A stretch of DNA of 64,000 nt from Xenophilus arseniciresistens. GTDB taxonomy: Bacteria > Pseudomonadota > Gammaproteobacteria > Burkholderiales > Burkholderiaceae_C. The notes under the pieces are model-generated. The model had not been told where the DNA came from. It saw only the letters and a program-made list of their open reading frames with translations, and searched no databases. Below are positions 49,831-59,550 of this stretch, in pieces (the first letter of the stretch is position 1; the number at the start of each line of letters is the position of its first letter). The position numbers and the translations under genes are program-made. The stretch spans positions 1 through 64,000 of the forward strand of contig NZ_JAQIPB010000004.1 of NCBI RefSeq assembly GCF_028023875.1. Direction: 5' to 3'.

Positions 49831-52800
49831 CTAGTTGAGGTCGCTACGAATAGCCTGAACCGCGAGTTCCATGTCGGAATCCGACAAATACGGAGCTTGC
49901 GCGAACACTAGGCCCTGCTCGCCATTGAGCTTCGCAGCCAGATGTCCCCGGCCCAGCAACAGCTCGGCCCCCGGTCGATCGAGCGCGATCTTGGAGGTCG
50001 CCTCGCTGGACACCTTCAAGATCAGGCGGTTGCCCAGATTCTCGCGAAGCTGCATCGGCATCACATCCTTATCGGGTCGCTGAGCCGCGAAGATCAGGTG
50101 AATGCCGGCCGCACGGGCCTTCACACCCAGCCGCTGCACGGCTGCTCCCACCGCCCCCTTGTAGGCGTCGTCGAGCATCCAGTCAGCGAACTCGTCATGG
50201 ACCAGGAAGACCATGGGCAGGCGCTCTTCGGCTGAGACCTTAGCGTTGTAGGTCGGCAGATCGCGCGCGCGGGCCTTCGCGAACGCGCGGTAGCGGTCCT
50301 CCATTTCCTGCACCAGCGCTTCGAGCACTTCACCGGCCTTCTCCTTGGTGGTGACGATCTCGTCGCGCATGTGCGGCAAGTCCGCCAGCGGCGCGTAATC
50401 GACACCCATCTTGGGGTCGATCAAGATGAGCTGCGCCAGGTCTTTGGAGTTCGTCGCAGCGATGTCCAAAATCAAAGCCTGGATCAGCACCGACTTGCCG
50501 CTGCCGGTCGCACCGGCCACCAGCGAATGCGGCTCGTGGGACGAGAGCCCGCCGAACTCCGCGCCGAGGTTCAGATACAGCAGCGCGCCGTTGATCTCTT
50601 GGAGGCCCAAGAGGAAGGACGTGTTGATGCCGGCGACGTTGCGGTTGAGCTCGCGGCGCGACCAGAGCTCCCAGAGCGACACGGCCTGGCGCTTGGAGCC
50701 GGCGACCGTCACCACGATCTCGCCCGGCTTGGGCTGGACCGTCACGAGGTTGATCGCGTGCGTGGTCAAAAGCTGCGTGCGCTTGTTTTCAATGTCCTCG
50801 ACGCGCAGCCGGTCGGAACCCGCCAAGCGCACCAGGCAGCCGTTAGGCGTCAGCCGCGTCCCAAGGATCGCCGCCTGCAGCCCGTAGCTGTTGAGCGCGG
50901 CCTTGAGCTTCTTGGTGACATCCTGGGCCCACTCTTCGCGGGCGGCATCCGATTGCACACCGCCGGCGAACTTAACAGCGACGAGCTCGGAGAGTGCGAC
51001 GCCTAGGTTTGCGGACGGGACAAGCGCGGGCGCCAGTCCGTGGGCCGCAGCTGCCGCCGTAGCGTCGACTTGGGCCGGGCTTTGCGCAGGAGCTGCCGGC
51101 TCTTGCGCCGGGCTGCTGGCCGCAGCCTCCGCAACCGCCGCAGCGAGCTCCGGAGCAGCTTCAATGACCGCATGGGCAACGCCGCTGGCGAGTTGGCCCA
51201 TGGCCGCGAGCCAGGGCACCCGAGGGGCGGGCTTCTTGAAGCCGTGCCCGCCCCAGGGCTGATGGGCACCCAGCCCAGCGCGAGCGTCGAGCCCGCCCGA
51301 GCCCTTTGCATAGGCCTCGGCGAGCTTTCGAAGGTCTGGACGGTCGAAGACCTCCTGCCAGGCCTTCACCCCATCGGACTCCTCCAGGAGTTCCTGGTCG
51401 GAAGCCGAGGATGAGCCAGCGTCCGAGGTGTGGACGTAGACATGCGAGTAACCGCGGAGCGAAATCTCCACGTCGCCCTCGCGAAGCTTCGCGCGAGCCC
51501 GCTTCATCAGGCCCGTCATCCCTGGCGGGATGTCCGCGTCGATGAGCATGTCGGCCAGGCGGGCGAGCCACACGTCCCGGTCGAGACGGCCAGGATCGCC
51601 AAAGAGCGCCTCGCGGAACATGCCCAGCGTGGCCAGGAGCTGGTCCTTGGAGTCGCGGCGCGCCTTAGCGAGGCCGTCGGCAGCGACGTATTTCGATTCG
51701 ACGATTGAAATGACCACGCGCACGCCCTCCTCGCGCTCCTCGACATTGAGGGCGAGGATGTCGGCGATGCGGCTCTCAGGCTGCGAGAGCCAGCTCGCGT
51801 AGTCATCGAGCAGGAAGTAGGCGGTCACGATCTGGCCCCCGCCCGCGGCGGCCCTGAACTCTTCGGCGAGCAAATAGCGGCTGAGCACCAGGCCGATCAT
51901 TTCGCCCGCGGAGACGCCGCGCTTGGCCGCCCGCAGCACGATGTCGCCGGAGACCGAGAGCGCATCGCGCTTGGCCTTGTCGGCGGCGGCTTGGACCTCG
52001 GAGGCGTCGAGCTGCAAGCTCAGCTCGGCCAGGCGCCGACGCACCAGAACGCCGAGAAGGCGCAGCTCGGAGGTCGAGCTCACGATCATGTTGCGGCCGT
52101 TGGTGGAGCCGCGGCGGTAGCGGACGACCGTGATGTCGTTGTGCTGGAGCTGGCGTTTGTCGAGCAGCTCGTCGTAGGTTGCGACCCATTCGGCCAGATC
52201 GTGGGCGTCCTTGATCATCCCGGCCAGGGCGGGGCTTTGCAGCGAGATGCGCCGGGCCGGCAGGTAGCGCTCGCCAGGCAACGCGTCGAGCTGGCGGCAT
52301 ACGGCGGCCACGGCGGACACGTAGGCCCAGCCGGAGGCAGTCTGCCAGGGGCAGGCCAGGAACGTCGTGGATTTGAGCTCGTTTTCGCCCGACACACTGC
52401 GGTAGGACCAGCGCGAGGGGGCGTGCTCGAGGTTCGGCCGGTCGTTGGTCCAAGGCACCGAGAGCCATTCGGACTGGGCAGCGCGCGAGACCACGTCATG
52501 CAGGAAGGCCACGTCGAAGGCCTTGAATCCCTGGGCGCTCTCACCAGGAGTCGCAGAGATCGGCGTGACCGAGATGCGCAGCTTCGAGATGAAGTTGTCG
52601 CTGGTCTCGCTGACCACGGGCAGATCTGGGTCGTCACCGGCCTTGTTGACTAGCTCACCGTAGACGCTGCGAAGTTTCGCAGGGTCCGAGTGGCGCACAG
52701 ACACACTGCATTGCAGATTCCCGTCTTCGTGGATCGAAGAGAGCTCGCGCACCGTCGCCAGTGGCAGTTCGGCCGCGTCGGCGTTGTAGAGCACCACACT

Positions 52801-55242
52801 GAGGTTGGAAGCCTCATGGGGCTGCAAACCGACATAGCGCTCTAGGAGCTCGCGCGCCTGCTTGGCGGCAGCGGCCGGATCCACGTCGGTCATGGCGTCC
52901 TCCGCGCCGCGCGTGGGCGACTCCAAGAGGCTGTATCCGTTGACCGTGCTGCTCTCCGAGACCAGAGTCGGCGCGCCGGCCCGGTTGAGCACGGCGATCT
53001 CCGGATAGAACGGGTGGGCGATCTCGTCGGAGAGCTCGCGCATGAAGATCTCGCGGTCGCCGTAAAGGATGCTGCCGCTCGACAGCAGATGGGTGGCGAA
53101 GCCCGCCACGCGGCGGGACTTCACCGCCAGCGCCTTCATGCGCTCGGGGTGCCACGGCGGGATGATTAACGCGGGGTTGTCGCCGGCCACGCGGGCCGTG
53201 CCGACCGACAGGATCTCCGAGACCAAGCGCGAGCGACAAACGTCGCCGCGCGCCTGCGACATCAGGGTCGACATCAACGCGCCGAAGGACTCGGCCTGGC
53301 GCATGACGGCCTCACCGTGCAGCCCGATCGAGACGAAGTCCTCCATCGCCTTGATGTAGTCCTCCTCGAACTTGTCCCAGGACGCCTTGACCTCGTCGCG
53401 CTGCGACGGGGTCAGGTAGCCGCCCTCCGCCAGATCCTTGATCCGGGACTTGATGTCGGCCCGCAAGCTGCGCAGCTTGTTGGCGGGGGGCACAAGCGAG
53501 CCAGCGTCGGTGGAGTAGGTGGCCTCCAAGGTGCCGGTGTCGAGCAGGGAGACGTTCTGCACCCCGCCCTTCTTGCTCACCAGGCGGCGCGGGACCTCGG
53601 TGCAGCCGACCGCACCCTTCTCCAACAGGCGGCGCATATCGGCAACCATCGACAGGCCGATGGAGGTGGGCTTGTAGCTCCATAGAAGCTGGGTCTTGGC
53701 GAGCACCGTCTCCTTGTCCTTGGATACCTGGACCAGGGCCACGTCGAACTTGATCTGCAGGGCGATGCGAGAGAGCGACGAATTCGGCCGGACCTTGTTC
53801 TTTTTGTCGTTGCGAAGCTCCTTCTCCTTGGCGAAGAAGGCCTCGTAGTCGAACAGCGGGTCCGGCAGGCTCGCATTGCCGAGGCGCTCCACCTTCCATT
53901 CGGCCTTAGAGCCCATGAGCTCCTTCAAACCGCGATACATCGCCGAGAAGTAGCTACCGGCGTCGTAGTTGAAGCGCTCGCGCCACTCCTTGCGGCCCTT
54001 GGCCACGGTGAAGCGCAGGATCCGATCGCCATCGGCGTCGCGCAGTCCCGCATGCAGGCTGTTGACCACGCGGGCGAAGCCGTCGAAGAAGTCATTGCAC
54101 TCGATGGGTTTGCCATAGAGGGCCTTCTCCCAACGGGCGCAGAGCTTGGCATCTTGCTCGAGCAGCCGGCGGTGCTTGACGAAGAATTCCTCGTCGTCCT
54201 CGGTGAAGTCGGAGCGGCGCTCGCGCGACTTCAAATCCTCCAAGAGCTTGCGGCCCTCGATGTCAAGCGAATTCTCCTGGTCGCAGTCGTGATCGAAGAA
54301 GCGAACCGTCGCATCGGCCAACCCGAGTTGCTTCTCCTTCGGCTTGTCGAAGGCCAGGTAGACACCATCGCGCTCCCACTCGAACTGGGCGAGCGCTGAT
54401 GCTGCCTCCTGGTCGCCCGCCGGAGCGGCGGCGAAGGCGTCAAGAGCCAGGCGAGCGCTTTCATCGATTTCCGCCGCATTGGCCTCGATCCGCTCGGCGA
54501 GCTCCTCGGGGTCGAGCGGTTGACCGTTCTGACGTTGCTTCTTGAGCAGCGGTGCACGCTGGGTGAAAAGCTTTGCGAAATCCTTCTGCCAGGGCTTACG
54601 CAAGGAGCCGAAGCTCTTGGCGTTCGAGAAATGCGAGCTGTCGCGAGGCAGACCGGCGCGCGGCATGGCAAAGCCGACCGCATTGCGAATGGCAAGCCCG
54701 CGGGTGGACATGGCCTCGACGATCTCGGAGCAAAACTCGCCGAGTTGGACAAGCGAGAGCTCGGAGGAAGTCAGGAGACCGCCCAGTGCCGCTTGAAATA
54801 CCAAGCGGTCATCCGGCACGGGCGAGATCCCTCCCGCGAGCAACGCGGCCTCGACCCACGGTTCGGGGTCGGCGCGCATCTCCTTGGCGCCGATCGCCAT
54901 GACGTGGCCCAGCGTGTCGGCCAAGTTGTGCTCGTTGCCGTTGGCGGTGAGGATCGCCGCCTTGGCAGTCGTCGCGTTGTTGCGGACGTAGCCGGCGTTG
55001 TGCGATATCAAGATCTCGGGGGGCAAGCCTTGGCCGTCGACCAATGCCTCGGGGATCATGAGATCCACGAGGGCGAACAGGTCCGGATTGGCAAGGATCG
55101 CGCGCGCCACGGCTGCGATTTGGCTGGACGAGAGCTTGTCGAGCCGGAACAGCGCAGCAGAATCTCCGGGCTGGCCAGGGTTGGAAATGCGCTTGGCGAG
55201 GATGTTCGCTCCGACGCGCCCAATGATGCGGTCGGTCAGCAT
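49831..55242 (-). CDS. sspH: Giant FtsK/HerA-like ATPase, SspH/DptH-like
   Basis: 1803 residues. The only clear domain is C-terminal: Walker A GATGSGKS (about 1577-1584), a strand ending FLVHDEF (about 1679-1685) and the FtsK-like sensor region IFAAQRPDKDVMPMQLRENL. The N-terminal ~1,500 residues have no motif I recognise, with an Ala/Pro-rich linker at about 1310-1410. This size and layout match DptH/SspH, the large subunit of phosphorothioation-dependent restriction. A GGGAGAGG site precedes the ATG; the gene overlaps SspG by 7 bases. DUF262 and SIR2 genes follow in the same direction. Confidence 0.7.
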   Translation of the reverse strand: MLTDRIIGRVGANILAKRISNPGQPGDSAALFRLDKLSSSQIAAVARAILANPDLFALVDLMIPEALVDGQGLPPEILISHNAGYVRNNATTAKAAILTANGNEHNLADTLGHVMAIGAKEMRADPEPWVEAALLAGGISPVPDDRLVFQAALGGLLTSSELSLVQLGEFCSEIVEAMSTRGLAIRNAVGFAMPRAGLPRDSSHFSNAKSFGSLRKPWQKDFAKLFTQRAPLLKKQRQNGQPLDPEELAERIEANAAEIDESARLALDAFAAAPAGDQEAASALAQFEWERDGVYLAFDKPKEKQLGLADATVRFFDHDCDQENSLDIEGRKLLEDLKSRERRSDFTEDDEEFFVKHRRLLEQDAKLCARWEKALYGKPIECNDFFDGFARVVNSLHAGLRDADGDRILRFTVAKGRKEWRERFNYDAGSYFSAMYRGLKELMGSKAEWKVERLGNASLPDPLFDYEAFFAKEKELRNDKKNKVRPNSSLSRIALQIKFDVALVQVSKDKETVLAKTQLLWSYKPTSIGLSMVADMRRLLEKGAVGCTEVPRRLVSKKGGVQNVSLLDTGTLEATYSTDAGSLVPPANKLRSLRADIKSRIKDLAEGGYLTPSQRDEVKASWDKFEEDYIKAMEDFVSIGLHGEAVMRQAESFGALMSTLMSQARGDVCRSRLVSEILSVGTARVAGDNPALIIPPWHPERMKALAVKSRRVAGFATHLLSSGSILYGDREIFMRELSDEIAHPFYPEIAVLNRAGAPTLVSESSTVNGYSLLESPTRGAEDAMTDVDPAAAAKQARELLERYVGLQPHEASNLSVVLYNADAAELPLATVRELSSIHEDGNLQCSVSVRHSDPAKLRSVYGELVNKAGDDPDLPVVSETSDNFISKLRISVTPISATPGESAQGFKAFDVAFLHDVVSRAAQSEWLSVPWTNDRPNLEHAPSRWSYRSVSGENELKSTTFLACPWQTASGWAYVSAVAAVCRQLDALPGERYLPARRISLQSPALAGMIKDAHDLAEWVATYDELLDKRQLQHNDITVVRYRRGSTNGRNMIVSSTSELRLLGVLVRRRLAELSLQLDASEVQAAADKAKRDALSVSGDIVLRAAKRGVSAGEMIGLVLSRYLLAEEFRAAAGGGQIVTAYFLLDDYASWLSQPESRIADILALNVEEREEGVRVVISIVESKYVAADGLAKARRDSKDQLLATLGMFREALFGDPGRLDRDVWLARLADMLIDADIPPGMTGLMKRARAKLREGDVEISLRGYSHVYVHTSDAGSSSASDQELLEESDGVKAWQEVFDRPDLRKLAEAYAKGSGGLDARAGLGAHQPWGGHGFKKPAPRVPWLAAMGQLASGVAHAVIEAAPELAAAVAEAAASSPAQEPAAPAQSPAQVDATAAAAAHGLAPALVPSANLGVALSELVAVKFAGGVQSDAAREEWAQDVTKKLKAALNSYGLQAAILGTRLTPNGCLVRLAGSDRLRVEDIENKRTQLLTTHAINLVTVQPKPGEIVVTVAGSKRQAVSLWELWSRRELNRNVAGINTSFLLGLQEINGALLYLNLGAEFGGLSSHEPHSLVAGATGSGKSVLIQALILDIAATNSKDLAQLILIDPKMGVDYAPLADLPHMRDEIVTTKEKAGEVLEALVQEMEDRYRAFAKARARDLPTYNAKVSAEERLPMVFLVHDEFADWMLDDAYKGAVGAAVQRLGVKARAAGIHLIFAAQRPDKDVMPMQLRENLGNRLILKVSSEATSKIALDRPGAELLLGRGHLAAKLNGEQGLVFAQAPYLSDSDMELAVQAIRSDLN

Positions 55243-56795
55243 GCAGCCTCTCCCTTGAACGCGAACGGGTTTTCAACGAACGAGCAGGAGTCGGAGAGCC
55301 TGCGGACCAGGCCCAACCCCACAAGCCGGGCTTCGAGGTTGTCCCGGTTTTCGCTAAGCTCCTCTTGGTCGACAAGCTTCGCGTCGACCAGGCGAACGCC
55401 TTCGGCGTCGCCGAGGATCAAGCCATAACGCTTCTTGGCCTCCCCTAAAAATTCGTCGAACTGCATACGATCGTCGACGATGGCCACCACGATCGACTTC
55501 AACAACCGATCATTGGGGGCATAGCGGGTGCGCCGCGAGAGTCGGCGGGAGCTGAGCCCAATCGCCCTTGACCAGGAGGCGTGGATTTTGCCAACGTGCT
55601 GCTCGTGGCGCGCGAGGGCAAGCTCGGCGAGCTTACCCACCAAGGCGTCAGGGCTCTCGCCCGAATAGTCCTCCTCGTCATCGCCATCAACCGAGGGCCA
55701 CTGGAAACGTTCGCGCATCAGTTTCACGCGCTCAGCGTCGGGGAAGTCGCCAGAAGCGGCCTTGGCCCAGCCTGCGTCCATGCGGATCGACTCGACATGT
55801 GCACGCACCGCCTTGGAGGGCAAGCCTTGGTTGAGCTGATAGCTGTCCCCGGAGAGCGCTCGGACCTTCGTGCGTTCCTTGGAGACAATCTCGCAGACGA
55901 TCTCGACCGGATCATCGTTGCCGGCCACGCGCTTCGCTCGCTCGAGGAAGTAGAGCAGCATGTTGAGACCCGAAATGGCGATCAGATGCTCCAGCGCGTC
56001 GTAGATCGGCATGTCCGTGGCCAGGATCGCTAGCCAGTCTTCGCAGATCTGATCGAAACGCGGGTTGGTCGCCTCGGGCAGATAGCCCGACTGTCGGAAG
56101 TCGTCAGCCCGTTGGGGCACACCCTGCATCGCGCGGGCGAGGCGGTTCATTGCGGCCTCACGGTCGAACAACCGCTTGGCCAACAAGTCGCCCAATTCGG
56201 CACCGCGCTTGGCCCGCGTGAGCATCATGTAGAGCAGCTCGCCGGTGCGTGCAAAGAAGCGCCGATCGTTGCTCATTTTTCCCTTGGAGTCGATCTCCAA
56301 GTCCTCGTAGAGAGCGTCAGGACCGAAGGGGAAGACGAACTTGGAGCTCCATCGTTTGTTGCTGCGCGACTCAAAGGAAGAAGAGCGCAGCAGCTCGACG
56401 GCCTTCGCGAAGTCGTCGAAGCTCGTAAACGAGTGGCGCAGGTAGGCCATGTCGCCGACACCGTCGCCGTTGCCCGTCGCGCCCTGGCTAAAGCGCTCGA
56501 ACCACTGCCGCCACTTTTCCTCGTCGGGCTGCGCGCTCTCGGAGATGGACTCGACGTAGGGGTTGTTGAAGATCAGGCCGCGAAGGCGAATCTGACGCTG
56601 AGGCTGGAACTTGAAGGCCCCGCCCAACCCTTCATGAGGGCGCAGCGGCTTGTCAAGGTTAGAGCCCAGGGCACCGAGAAACTCGAGCACCGTCAAATGC
56701 GGAAGCTGCTCGTCGTAGAGGCGATGCCCCCAGATGTTCTCGTCGACGCAGAAATCGACGTTCTTGATCTCGGGCCGTTTGAAGATCTCGCTCAT
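55236..56795 (-). CDS. sspG: SspG/DptG-like protein
   Basis: 519 residues, mostly helical, with no catalytic motif I can identify. It is placed between the SspF-like ATPase (ATGA overlap) and the SspH-like ATPase (7-base overlap), so all three are almost certainly one complex. In both dnd and ssp clusters the middle gene of the restriction trio is such a motif-poor protein (DptG/SspG). The identification rests on position and length rather than on a conserved motif. Confidence 0.6.
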   Translation of the reverse strand: MSEIFKRPEIKNVDFCVDENIWGHRLYDEQLPHLTVLEFLGALGSNLDKPLRPHEGLGGAFKFQPQRQIRLRGLIFNNPYVESISESAQPDEEKWRQWFERFSQGATGNGDGVGDMAYLRHSFTSFDDFAKAVELLRSSSFESRSNKRWSSKFVFPFGPDALYEDLEIDSKGKMSNDRRFFARTGELLYMMLTRAKRGAELGDLLAKRLFDREAAMNRLARAMQGVPQRADDFRQSGYLPEATNPRFDQICEDWLAILATDMPIYDALEHLIAISGLNMLLYFLERAKRVAGNDDPVEIVCEIVSKERTKVRALSGDSYQLNQGLPSKAVRAHVESIRMDAGWAKAASGDFPDAERVKLMRERFQWPSVDGDDEEDYSGESPDALVGKLAELALARHEQHVGKIHASWSRAIGLSSRRLSRRTRYAPNDRLLKSIVVAIVDDRMQFDEFLGEAKKRYGLILGDAEGVRLVDAKLVDQEELSENRDNLEARLVGLGLVRRLSDSCSFVENPFAFKGEAAC

Positions 56796-58696
56796 GCTAG
56801 GGCCCTTACGGTCACGGGGCGGGCAAAGCCGCGGCCTCCAGGCTCAATGTCGATGAAATTCAGCGTCAGCGCGGAGGCTTCCCCGCCGACCTCGTCATCG
56901 TCGCCGGCAAAGCCCACCTTGCGGACGATCTCGGCCTTCCGCAGGAGCTTCGCCTTGAAGGCCAGCAGGTCTTCGAGACATTCATTAGAGAAGCTCGCCG
57001 GCAGTGCGCCTTCGGCCACGCGAGCGAGGAACTCATGCCGGATAGGTGTGAGGTCGAACGCGACCGAATTGCCGGGCCCGGGCGAGAGCGACACGTCGAG
57101 CTGGGGGCGGCCGGTCTCCTCGTCGAGCTTGATGGCCATGCCAACGCCGCCTTGCCTGCGGGAGGGTGTCTCGTGATCGCAGAGCACGCTCACACGGCTC
57201 TGCGTGAAGCCGCCGGAGCTGGCGATGAAGATGCGATCGACATTCTCCAAGAGTAGGCCGGTCATGACTCGATTGAGGCCGCGGGCGATGCGCCCGCGCG
57301 TGCCATCGCTCACAGGCCTCTTCGCCTTCAGCGATTCGATGATGTCCAAATAGTCGCCCGCAAAGCGGAAGGCCGTCATCGACCAGCGTGGGTATCCGGG
57401 CTCGGCCTCGGGCAGCGCGAAATAGAGCCGGCGGCGCTGGTCTTCCAGCATCTCCATGAACTCGGCGGAGCCGCCTTCCAAGCGAGCTCCCTCATGACCT
57501 TCAAGGTAGGCATCTTGGGCCGAGCGGAATTCCGCCGTCGCGCCATAGATCGGGTCGACAGCCACTAGGCGCGCAAAATCGGCCTGCAGACGCGAATCGT
57601 CCTTGCCGTAGACCAGCAAGCCATCGGCCGCATTGGTCGTTTCTTCGCCTACGCTAAAGCTCGCCATGGCCTTGAAGACGGGGCGGCCGGACGCCCGACG
57701 CTTGGGTAAATTTGCTCCGAAGGCGTTAGCGTAGATGCTGGCTTTGCCGATGTGCCCGCCCTCTTGGATCTTGGGCACGTCTGCGCAAGTCATGAGGTTC
57801 TCTTTGGCCCCCTTGGCATCAGCGTAGCCAAGTACCATGTTGGAGCAGAGAGCCAGCAGGTCGCGCACTGGGAGGTGGAGTCCGTTGAGGCGGGCGATCT
57901 CGACGAGGTCGCCGAGACGACGCGCGAGCTGCCTTCCATCGGATTCGCCGAGCAGGCGGCGGCGATTCTCATCGATCGGGCAGACCTTCCCGTCGGCCTT
58001 CAAAGAACAATGCGCACAGTTTGCCCACTCAGGATGCCCGGCCACCGCCTGGGCGACTTCGTCGAGCGTCTTTCGACTGGTGGAACGGCTGAGGTCAAAG
58101 ACGGCCAGGCGCTGAGGCGCAGGTCCGGCTTGCAGGAAGCACTCCTGCAAGGGCTTGCGAAGGGGATGCGTGCGATCCTGCCGCTTACCCAAGTCGCGCA
58201 GGCGATCGAGAAGCTGACCATGGTTGGCCGCCAGGATCACAACTTCCGAATCGTCGCCGCCTAGAACCGACTTCTCCAGTCGCTGTAGCGGCAGATCGCT
58301 CTCTTCACCATTGAATTCGGAAAGGTCTTTGATGAAGACTGCTAAGCGACCATCGGCCAGGCGCAGCTCCTTCACATTTCCCTTGCTCGCCCACTCTCTG
58401 GGATCACCACCAATGCGTGTCCACAAGGCTCGGCAGTGGTAGGTTTTGCCATCACCCGCAGTCCCTGCGATCAGTATCGAGCCTGGAGCTTTCGACTCAA
58501 AGTGATGAACCATCGCGTCCAGCAACGGTGTCGACAGGCTGATAGGCGCCACCTTCGCCCTCCCGAGCGCGTTCGCCACGTACTCATCAAACATCGTCAG
58601 GTTGTTCGGCGTAGGGCCATAGCTGCGCAGGAACTTGACCCATGCGCTGGCTGGTGGTGCCCCGAGCCCACCTTCGCCTTGAAACGGCGTACTCAT
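56792..58696 (-). CDS. sspF: P-loop ATPase, SspF/DptF-like
   Basis: 634 residues. Walker A is GTAGDGKT (78-85) in ILIAGTAGDGKTYHCRALW, as in DptF-type proteins. A CAHCSLKADGKVC cluster (about 230) could bind zinc. It is the first gene of the leftward five-gene operon; GGAGGAG precedes the ATG. The 200 bases upstream, to the methyltransferase stop, must hold the promoter, though I find no confident -35/-10 pair. Role: ATPase of the restriction side of a phosphorothioate defence system, by family. Confidence 0.7.
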   Translation of the reverse strand: MSTPFQGEGGLGAPPASAWVKFLRSYGPTPNNLTMFDEYVANALGRAKVAPISLSTPLLDAMVHHFESKAPGSILIAGTAGDGKTYHCRALWTRIGGDPREWASKGNVKELRLADGRLAVFIKDLSEFNGEESDLPLQRLEKSVLGGDDSEVVILAANHGQLLDRLRDLGKRQDRTHPLRKPLQECFLQAGPAPQRLAVFDLSRSTSRKTLDEVAQAVAGHPEWANCAHCSLKADGKVCPIDENRRRLLGESDGRQLARRLGDLVEIARLNGLHLPVRDLLALCSNMVLGYADAKGAKENLMTCADVPKIQEGGHIGKASIYANAFGANLPKRRASGRPVFKAMASFSVGEETTNAADGLLVYGKDDSRLQADFARLVAVDPIYGATAEFRSAQDAYLEGHEGARLEGGSAEFMEMLEDQRRRLYFALPEAEPGYPRWSMTAFRFAGDYLDIIESLKAKRPVSDGTRGRIARGLNRVMTGLLLENVDRIFIASSGGFTQSRVSVLCDHETPSRRQGGVGMAIKLDEETGRPQLDVSLSPGPGNSVAFDLTPIRHEFLARVAEGALPASFSNECLEDLLAFKAKLLRKAEIVRKVGFAGDDDEVGGEASALTLNFIDIEPGGRGFARPVTVRALA

Positions 58697-58883
58697 CGCG
58701 TTGCTCCTCCGTCAAGCGGATTCTCCATGCCGACCTCGCGAGACGCAGAAGATCAGCAGTGCAGGGACAGCAATTGCCCCGGATGCTACAGAGAGTAACA
58801 CCAACGGAATGTACGCTTGTGAAGGCGCGGGTGGGGCCCGATCGGATGGAAACCAGCCGACTCTAAACTGCGGAGGCGGCGCA

Positions 58884-58911
58884 GCGCGCCGTCACGACTA
58901 ACGTGGCGCGC
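58884..58911. other. GC-rich inverted repeat at the methyltransferase stop
   Basis: GCGCGC (58884-58889) and GCGCGC (58906-58911), with CACG/CGTG nested inside, form an imperfect hairpin that spans the methyltransferase stop codon. There is no T-run. It may terminate that transcript or mark the sspF promoter region. Confidence 0.3.
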
Positions 58912-59521
58912 TTAGTCCTGCTCTGGCCAGCACGTTGATCCACCTCGGACCTACGTGATCGCGAAGAACGTCCTCAGATCTCCAACTTCGGACGATCGCG
59001 AAACCGGCGGCAGCCGCTGCCTCAAGGAATTCGCTGGGGGTGTACAGCGCAAAAAATCTACCGCTACGATCAAATTGCTCCCCCTCGCCCTCCTGTACAG
59101 ATGCGAACAGGGCGCCGAGCGGTACAAGCGCTTTGTGGAGACGAGCGAGCGCGTCAACGAGCGTCATCTTGGGCAAGTGAAGTAGCGAAGCACAAGCCCA
59201 GATGCCATCGTAGGCAGCCGACTCGTCAAGTTCCTCAATTCGTTGTACGTCGCATGGAGCGGATGAATATTCGTGCGCCAGCCGCGCAAGCGATGGCGAC
59301 GCATCAATCCCACGGCACCGATAGCCGCGCCGCACAAACTCGCGAAGATCTCTTCCCGATCCAGCCCCAGCGTCGAGAATCCGCCCCCCCGGCGGCACTA
59401 GGGCTAAAAATGAGTCGTACAGGGGCGACATGTCTGCCCCCACGGTGCGCTCAAAGTATTCGAGCGCATGCTTCTCATAGTAGTCGTCCGTCCCGCTGTG
59501 GCCTTGGGAATTCATACCCAT
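58898..59521 (-). CDS. Class I SAM-dependent methyltransferase
   Basis: 207 residues. The SAM-binding motif is ILDAGAGSGRDL (around 48-59), followed by the acidic strand GIDASP and the motif IV/post-IV region GIWACASLLHL. There is no DNA-target domain or DPPY-type motif, so it is more likely a small-molecule or protein methyltransferase than a DNA-modification enzyme. It is not the larger phosphorothioation-associated methyltransferase. Starts at 59521 and 59515 are both possible. It follows the membrane protein gene by 29 bases, on the same strand. Confidence 0.7.
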   Translation of the reverse strand: MGMNSQGHSGTDDYYEKHALEYFERTVGADMSPLYDSFLALVPPGGRILDAGAGSGRDLREFVRRGYRCRGIDASPSLARLAHEYSSAPCDVQRIEELDESAAYDGIWACASLLHLPKMTLVDALARLHKALVPLGALFASVQEGEGEQFDRSGRFFALYTPSEFLEAAAAAGFAIVRSWRSEDVLRDHVGPRWINVLARAGLSAPR

Positions 59522-59550
59522 TACGTCGTACCGGTCATGCGATGCGCGTC

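Noticed and set aside
54520-55428. Rightward frame of 302 codons opposite sspH and sspG
   Set aside because: Antisense to well supported genes and without recognisable motifs.
42781-58696. BREX type 4 or a related BREX system
   Set aside because: A large P-loop ATPase and a PAPS-reductase-like gene occur, but there is no PglZ, PglX, BrxL or BrxA/B. DUF4007 and the SspF-H-like trio fit the phosphorothioate system better.
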